The notes under the pieces were generated by a model. It did no database searches. It saw nothing but the letters and a program-made list of their open reading frames with translations, and was not told the DNA's origin. This document shows, piece after piece, positions 58,330 to 64,000 of a stretch of 64,000 nt of DNA. Every line of letters begins with the position of its first letter. Position 1 is the stretch's first letter. The position numbers were made by a program, and so were the translations under genes. Location of the stretch: NCBI RefSeq assembly GCF_030272615.1, contig NC_081410.1, positions 227,884,915-227,948,914 on the forward strand, given 5' to 3'. This stretch comes from Cryptomeria japonica. Taxonomy: Eukaryota; Streptophyta; Pinopsida; Cupressales; Cupressaceae.

Positions 58330-60660
58330 CTATTTCATTGGTCGATTTAGTATATCAAGGGTACGCTGTCTAAATTTTGTGATATGTGGTACATGCTTAT
58401 AACCCAATCCTTGATTCCATGGATTATCATGAGGAACAATAGGCTCTAGTATTCCTTGTTTTTGTAACCCCAGGCCCGTGGTACCGTCATATCCATGTCT
58501 CTGGAGAATTTTGAATCCATTTCCATACTGATCTATGGGTATTCTGGGTATTGTCATATGATCCTCTTCTCTATATATCCAATGGTTAACATCTTCGTTC
58601 AGGGATTCTTCTTGTAAGTCACCCCATCTAATGAAAGAGCATGAGACTGTGTATCTGACAATTTCTTTTCCTTTGTCTTGTTTTTGTATTGTATTTTGAG
58701 GCTTCCCAAAAGACTTAGGGGATAGGGACAATTGTTTCCCACTTGAAGTATTTGCAATAGAATACTCTCCACAACCCATATCTTGTATTTGTAAGGAGGA
58801 TGTTGTAGGCATATCCTTTTTTGTTTATGTGATCATTAATGCCTCTAGTTGTGTAGTGAGAGATGCTGCTTGATTAATAGGCACCTGATTATCCACACTT
58901 TCTTTCAAGTAATTGCAATGTTGGAAGGGTTTTGGATCACCCTTTATGGTGATTTCAATACCATTATATGGGAATTTGACACACTGATGAAATATGGATG
59001 GTACTGCTTGCATGGTGTGGATCCATGGGTAGCCCAATAACATGTTATATCCCAGTTCTCTATCCAAGACTTGAAAAGCAACTTCTGTTGTTATAGGTCC
59101 CACTTGTACGGGTAATGTTACAATGCCTTTTGATGGGCGTTCTTCATCATCGTATGCCTTGATATTTATCCTCTTGGATGAATCAATGTGAAGTTCATAA
59201 TATCCTAGTGCCTTAACTAGTTTTAAAGTACAAATATTGAGACCGACTCCTCCATCTACGAGTACTCTTCTGATTCTTCCCTTATGTATATAAGCTTCTA
59301 GATGTAGTAAGTCGTTATGATGCAGTCTATCACTAGGAATGTCTTGTTCTGTGAATGCAATACAAGTGCCTTGTGTCAAATTTCCTACCATAGACTGGAA
59401 GGCATTTTCATCTATATCTTTGTCCACTACCGAATCTTGAAGTGCTTTGTCCAGGATAGCTCTATGAGTGGGTGAAATACTCAAAAGTTTGAATAATGAT
59501 ATCTGTGCTGAATTTTTCTTAAGTTGCTCAACAACATTATAAGTCCCTATTGCTGGTGGATGATTTTGTGGTATTCCTTGTAGAGTTACCTTTGATCTAT
59601 GAGTAAATATTGCACAGTCTCTGTCTCTGGGAGTTAAGTTGATCGTATCCATTGTATAGTATGACTTACAGGTATTGTCGGTATCATATGTTGTGTTGTC
59701 AAGGTTTATGTTAAATCCCTCTTCATAGTCTTTATGTGTATGTTTGACATCCATGATGTGTTCTATGAGTTCATCTTCAAACCAACTTGAATGAGATGGT
59801 TGATCATGCTCCCAGTCTCTAAGACAAATATTTCTATCATCATCGTATTTTGGTGCCTCTAATAGCATGCAAATTTGGTTATCATCTGTGTGAGTGTCTA
59901 GACATTGCTCATCTTGATCAAGTGTTTCTTGTGAATCATTGTTTACTATATCTCATGAGCTAATGGCATGAATAGTGTAGTCGTATGAGACCTTTGTGTA
60001 GTTAGCTGTATTGTCTTGAGTACCTGATGTGGTAGCTTTCCCTTTGTCATGCTTAACAAATGGATCCTTAAAGATTGTATGATTCATGTTTGCTGAGGTT
60101 TTATTGGTATCAATTGTGATGCCGCCTTGGTCTATCATATCTTGGACCAAGTTTTTCAATTTATAGCAACTCGCTGTTTTGTGACCTTTAGTCCGATGAT
60201 AATCACATAAATCTTTATCGTTCCACCATGTGGGTTTGAAAGGAACTGGTTCATATACTCTTATTTCCAGTAAAGTGATCATGGTTGTCTGTATCAACTT
60301 TTTGAGTGCTGACTCAATAGGTTCTCCTAGAGGTGTGTAATTTCTTCTTGGAGCATTTACCCTGGGATTTCTTGTGTTCATGTTTTGTGTAGCGTTTACA
60401 TTTGTTGAAGTAGGGTTATTCTTTGTACATGGATTTGATGATTGACTGGTTCCCAAAGATAAAACCAGTTGAGTTCTGTTTACTGTTCTGGCGTCTACAA
60501 TACCGTCATTGGTCACATTTTTGTTTTTTGACCAAAACTTGGATTTGTCATTGTTGTTGGTGTTTCCATACTCAATAAGACCTTGTTCCACTAGTCCCTT
60601 CTCACATTTTAGAGTTTTTTCCATGATTTGTTTGAATGTGGTTAAACATTGCATTTGTAT
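58330..60660 (-). mobile_element. Tat-type Ty3/gypsy gag-protease, minus-strand copy (fossil)
   Basis: On the minus strand: the C-terminal part of Gag with a zinc-knuckle-like 'DLCDYHRTKGHKTASCYKLK' (about 60190), a linker, an aspartic protease region ('RVLVDGGVGLNICTLKLVKA' near 59260) and a G-patch-like segment ('ILQRHGYDGTTGLGLQKQG' near 58480). Gag-protease followed by a G-patch is known in plant Tat-group elements. RT and integrase are absent. It has a few breaks and still reads well, so it is fairly young. Confidence 0.85.
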
Positions 60661-60780
60661 CAGACTTGAAAAAACCACAAAACTTGTCCTATACGCAAAA
60701 TTACTAAAAACAAAGTCCATTTTTGAAACATCAAAACTCAAAATTTTACTTACTTGTGACCATAGGAAGTCCTTGCATAG
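60661..60780. other. Junction between the minus-strand Tat copy and a tandem array
   Basis: At 60660 the match to the plus-strand copy ends. The following 120 bp have no recognisable content. Confidence 0.4.
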
Positions 60781-60950
60781 TCCTCATTTACGTCCTTACT
60801 ATCATCCTTAGTCTTTGCATAGTCCTCATTTACATCCTTACTATCATCCTTAGTCTTTGCATAGTCCTCATTTACATCCTTACTATCATCCTCAGTCCTT
60901 GCATAGTCCTCATTAACGTCCACATTATCATCCTCATATATGTCTTCATC
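60781..60950. repeat. 42-bp tandem array, four units
   Basis: 'tcctcattta(c)(g/a)tcc' starts at 60781, 60823, 60865 and 60907, exactly 42 bp apart. The first three are nearly identical and the fourth is diverged. It lies in the spacer of the head-to-head Tat pair. Confidence 0.9.
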
Positions 60951-63900
60951 TAGATTTCATATACGTTTGTCTTAGTCCGTCATCATTTACATAATCATCC
61001 TACAAAGTCATAGCATGCATCTTAATGGGTCTCCCAGGTGATGGTTTGCTCCCCTTCGAGCAACCTAATCTAGTGCCAAACGATGGTCAACGAGAAATCA
61101 TTAAGGTCTAGCTAACTTGAGTTGGACTCAAGGAGAAACAAACCCCAGTATATAGGAGTTGAGTACGAGATAAATATCAAGTATAAAATTGCCCGTAGGA
61201 TTGATAGAGAAATTCTTGCAGAACATCTAAAAGAAGACATGGAAAAACTTGCATTACAGAAATCCGGAAATACTCAACAAGTCTCGCGTCAAAATCCCCA
61301 ATAGAGAGTCTATTCTAGTTTTTCATATTAGTCGTCGTCTTGTATAAAACCACCCTCATATAGTAGTCTTAAATGCCCATCACAAGGTCACAAAAGGCAA
61401 AAGGTATAATGGACCCAAACAACGACTAGTTTGTAAACCCAACTTGGAATATGGACATATCAACTAGTCAACAATCAAGTTCTCAAGCAATGTCTACCCT
61501 AAATGAATTACAACAACATTTAACAAAAGAAGATATTGAGTCAGCTCAACAAGATCCACATGTCCTTATGATCTTAGATGCACTTATACATAGTGATAGG
61601 GACAAATATCTCTCGTTGTTATTACAAAATGGGGCAAAACTACCTGAAGATTTTGATGTCACGAAGCTCTTACCACTAGGAAAAACTTTAGGTCAAGATA
61701 ACAGTCAAACACCACCCATAACACAAATGCGAGCAATGACCTCCAGTTTTCCTCAAAACGTACCTATCCAAACAAATGTCAATACAAATGCAAACTTTCA
61801 AACAAGTGCACCATCTTCGGTGATAAATGTTAGTATACCAACACAGAGCATACCGATAATATCAAGTGTCTCAACACCTATTCAAACACAAGCAACAAGT
61901 GCAACCCAACCTCCGGTTTCCTATTCTATAGAATTGACATATAGTCACCAAAATGTGAATCTAGGTCTTACCAATACAACAAGTACAACTCAACCAAACA
62001 TGGGTTCACATATCACTTATTTCACGGTACCTAGTAGAACGTACAACACACAAAACTATAATCATGGTACCTTCCAACAACCTCCTAGCTATGCAACCAC
62101 GAATCCTTTTGTGGGACATACACAAACACAAGGTGTACCTTTGACCCAAATAGATATTCTGATACAACAATTATAGAATTTACAACAACAAATGACGACC
62201 ATATAGACCGGCAACGATAAAAAGAGCTACACAATGCAGGACTTACGTCCTTATCCTTTCAATCACACATTATACATGCCGCCTTTCCCACCACATTTTG
62301 AAACACCTAAATTCAACAGATATTGAGGGAAGGTTGATCCTAGAGACCACATCAGAGAGTTTTTTACGACATGTATAGAGGTTGCAATAGAAGATACTTA
62401 CTTAATGAGACTATTTCCTAAAAGTCTGGGGGGCCGGCCTTAGAGTGGTTTTCACATTTACCACCAACCATCACATCATGGGGAGAATTAAGTGAACATT
62501 TTATTTCAAAATTCTCGCATAACATTGAAACCCCAATTACTTTGATGCACTTGTGTGTTGCTAAACAATATGAGAATGAAAAATTTGCATCCTTATTACA
62601 ATGATGGAGGGCTCTCTATAGGAGGTGCAAGACAATTATCCCAGAAACATAGCAAGTAGATATGTTCACAGAAAACTTGATTCCCAAGATTAAATATCCG
62701 ATACAAATGCAATGTTTAACCACATTCAAACAAATCATGGAAAAAGCTCTAAAATGTGAGAAGGTACTAGTGGAACAAGGTTTTATTAAGTATAGCAACA
62801 CCAACAACAATGACAAATCCAAGTTTTGGTCATAAAACAAAAATGTGACCAATGATGGTATTGTAGATGCCAGAACAATAAACAAAACTCAACCGGTTTT
62901 ATCTTTGGGAACCAGTCAATCATCAAATTCATGTACAGAGAATAACCCTACTTCAACAAATGTAAACGCTACACAAAACATGAACACAAGAAATCCCAGG
63001 GTAAACGCTCCAAGAAGAAATTACACACCTCTAGGAGAACCTATTGAGTCAGCACTCAAAAAGTTGATACAGACAACCATGATCACTTTACTGGAAATAA
63101 GAGTATATGAACCAGTTCCTTTCAAACCCACATGGTGGAACGATAAAGATTTATGTGATTATCATCGAACTAAAGGTCACAAAACAGCGAGTTGCTATAA
63201 ATTGAAAAACTTGGTCCAAGATATGATAGACCAAGGCGGCATCACAATTGATACTGATAAAACCTCAGCAAACATGAATCATACAATCTTTAAGGATCCA
63301 TTTGTTAAGCATGACAAAGGGAAAGCTACCACATCAGGTACTCAAGACAATACAGCTAACTACACAAAGGTCTCATACGACTACACTATTCATGCCATTA
63401 GCTCATGAGATATAGTAAACAATGATTCACAAGAAACACTTGATCAAGATGAGCAATGTCTAGACACTCACACAGATGATAACCAAATTTGCATGCTATT
63501 AGAGGCACCAAAATATGATGATGATAGAAATCTTTGTCTCAGAGAATGGGGGCATGATCAACCATCTCATTTAGGTTGGTTTGAAGATGAACTCATAGAA
63601 CACATCATGGATGTCAAACATACACATAAAGACTATGAAGATGGATTTAACATAAACCTTGATAACACAACATATGATACCGACAATACCTGTAAGTCAT
63701 ACGATACAATGGCTACGATCAACATAACTCCCAGAGACAGAGACTGTGCAGTAGTTACTCGCAGAACAAAGGTAACTCTACAAGGAATACCACAAAATCA
63801 TCCACCAGTAATAGGGACTTACAATGTTGTTGAGAAACTTAAGAAAACTCCTGCACATATATCATTATTCAAACTTTTGCGTATTTCACCCACTCATAGA

Positions 63901-64000
63901 GCTATCCTAGACAAAGCACTTCAAGATTCGGTAGTGGACAAAGATATAGATGAAAATGCCTTCTAGTCTATGGTAGGAAATTTGACACAAGGCACTCGTA
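60951..64000 (+). mobile_element. Tat-type Ty3/gypsy gag-protease, plus-strand copy, runs off the window (fossil)
   Basis: An N-terminal Gag stretch (61451-62176, 'LTKEDIESAQQDPHVLMILD', then Gln/Thr/Ser-rich) is followed by the middle of Gag (about 62280-62830) and the region homologous to the minus-strand copy (62701-64000: zinc-knuckle-like motif, linker, start of the protease region). It keeps more of the 5' part of gag than the minus-strand copy does. A few breaks; fairly young. The 5' LTR was not identified. Confidence 0.85.

Larger units (their letters stand above)
59361..64000. repeat. Long inverted repeat formed by the two Tat copies
   Basis: 59361-60660 is the reverse complement of 62701-64000. 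Both are 1,300 bp, so there is no net length difference, and only scattered substitutions are visible. The spacer is 2,040 bp. The right arm continues beyond the window. Confidence 0.9.

Noticed and set aside
48590-64000. A cluster of intact retroelements
   Set aside because: Each gypsy/Tat piece lacks part of its gene set or one LTR. None looks whole.

Overview
This window looks like intergenic DNA from a large, repeat-choked seed-plant genome. The plant call rests on the repeat content: Ty1/copia and Ty3/gypsy retroelements with plant-type LTRs, Tat-like gag-protease, a CACTA (En/Spm) element with plant TNP1/TNP2-type domains, hAT and pogo relatives, and a fragment of a PLS-type PPR gene. 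A conifer or other gymnosperm is my best guess, because of the old, degraded, deeply nested repeats and the AT-rich, gene-empty spacers. That guess is inference, not proof. I see no intact ordinary host gene, no tRNA or rRNA gene and no CRISPR.

Layout. 1-532 is the end of a copia LTR with a 44-bp tandem array. 3.2-7.3 kb is a broken minus-strand copia element with extra coding remnants between RNase H and its 3' LTR. 7.3-10.3 kb is a minus-strand LTR/PBS region with two arrays of 21-bp period. 10.3-12.0 kb is an uncharacterised plus-strand repeat-borne gene. 12.2-14.9 kb holds two related non-autonomous hAT elements in opposite orientation, the first with a perfect 8-bp target duplication. 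15.4-18.0 kb is a dead pogo-like transposase, followed by unassigned coding remnants to 20.7 kb. 20.7-28.5 kb is mostly empty apart from a 65-bp array and a histone H3-like pseudogene.

The centrepiece is a 14.4-kb CACTA element (29529-43931, read on the minus strand) that appears to sit inside an older copia LTR (28571-29528 resuming at 43932-44575). Its TIRs match and its subterminal DNA contains a large palindrome. It has spliced exons for the TNP2 C-terminus, for a SET-domain protein, and for a coiled-coil/Transposase_24 (TNP1-like) protein whose 3' part has tandemly duplicated 75-nt exons. A PPR fragment lies near its 5' end and an older LTR-element remnant is nested in its 3' half. I find no TNP2 catalytic core, so mobility would need help from another copy. 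The SET domain on a CACTA element is the most interesting item in the window.

From 44.6 kb on there are a 137-bp tandem duplication, a fossil Ty3/gypsy pol (48.6-50.4 kb), two copies of one LTR in a rearranged segmental duplication (51.2-54.5 kb) with a GC-rich 36-bp array between them, minus-strand coding remnants of unknown family (54.3-55.8 kb), a gypsy LTR-PBS-gag (56.3-57.3 kb), a Tat-type LTR (57.3-58.3 kb), and two Tat gag-protease copies head to head (58.3-64.0 kb). The last two form a long, closely matched inverted repeat that runs off the window.
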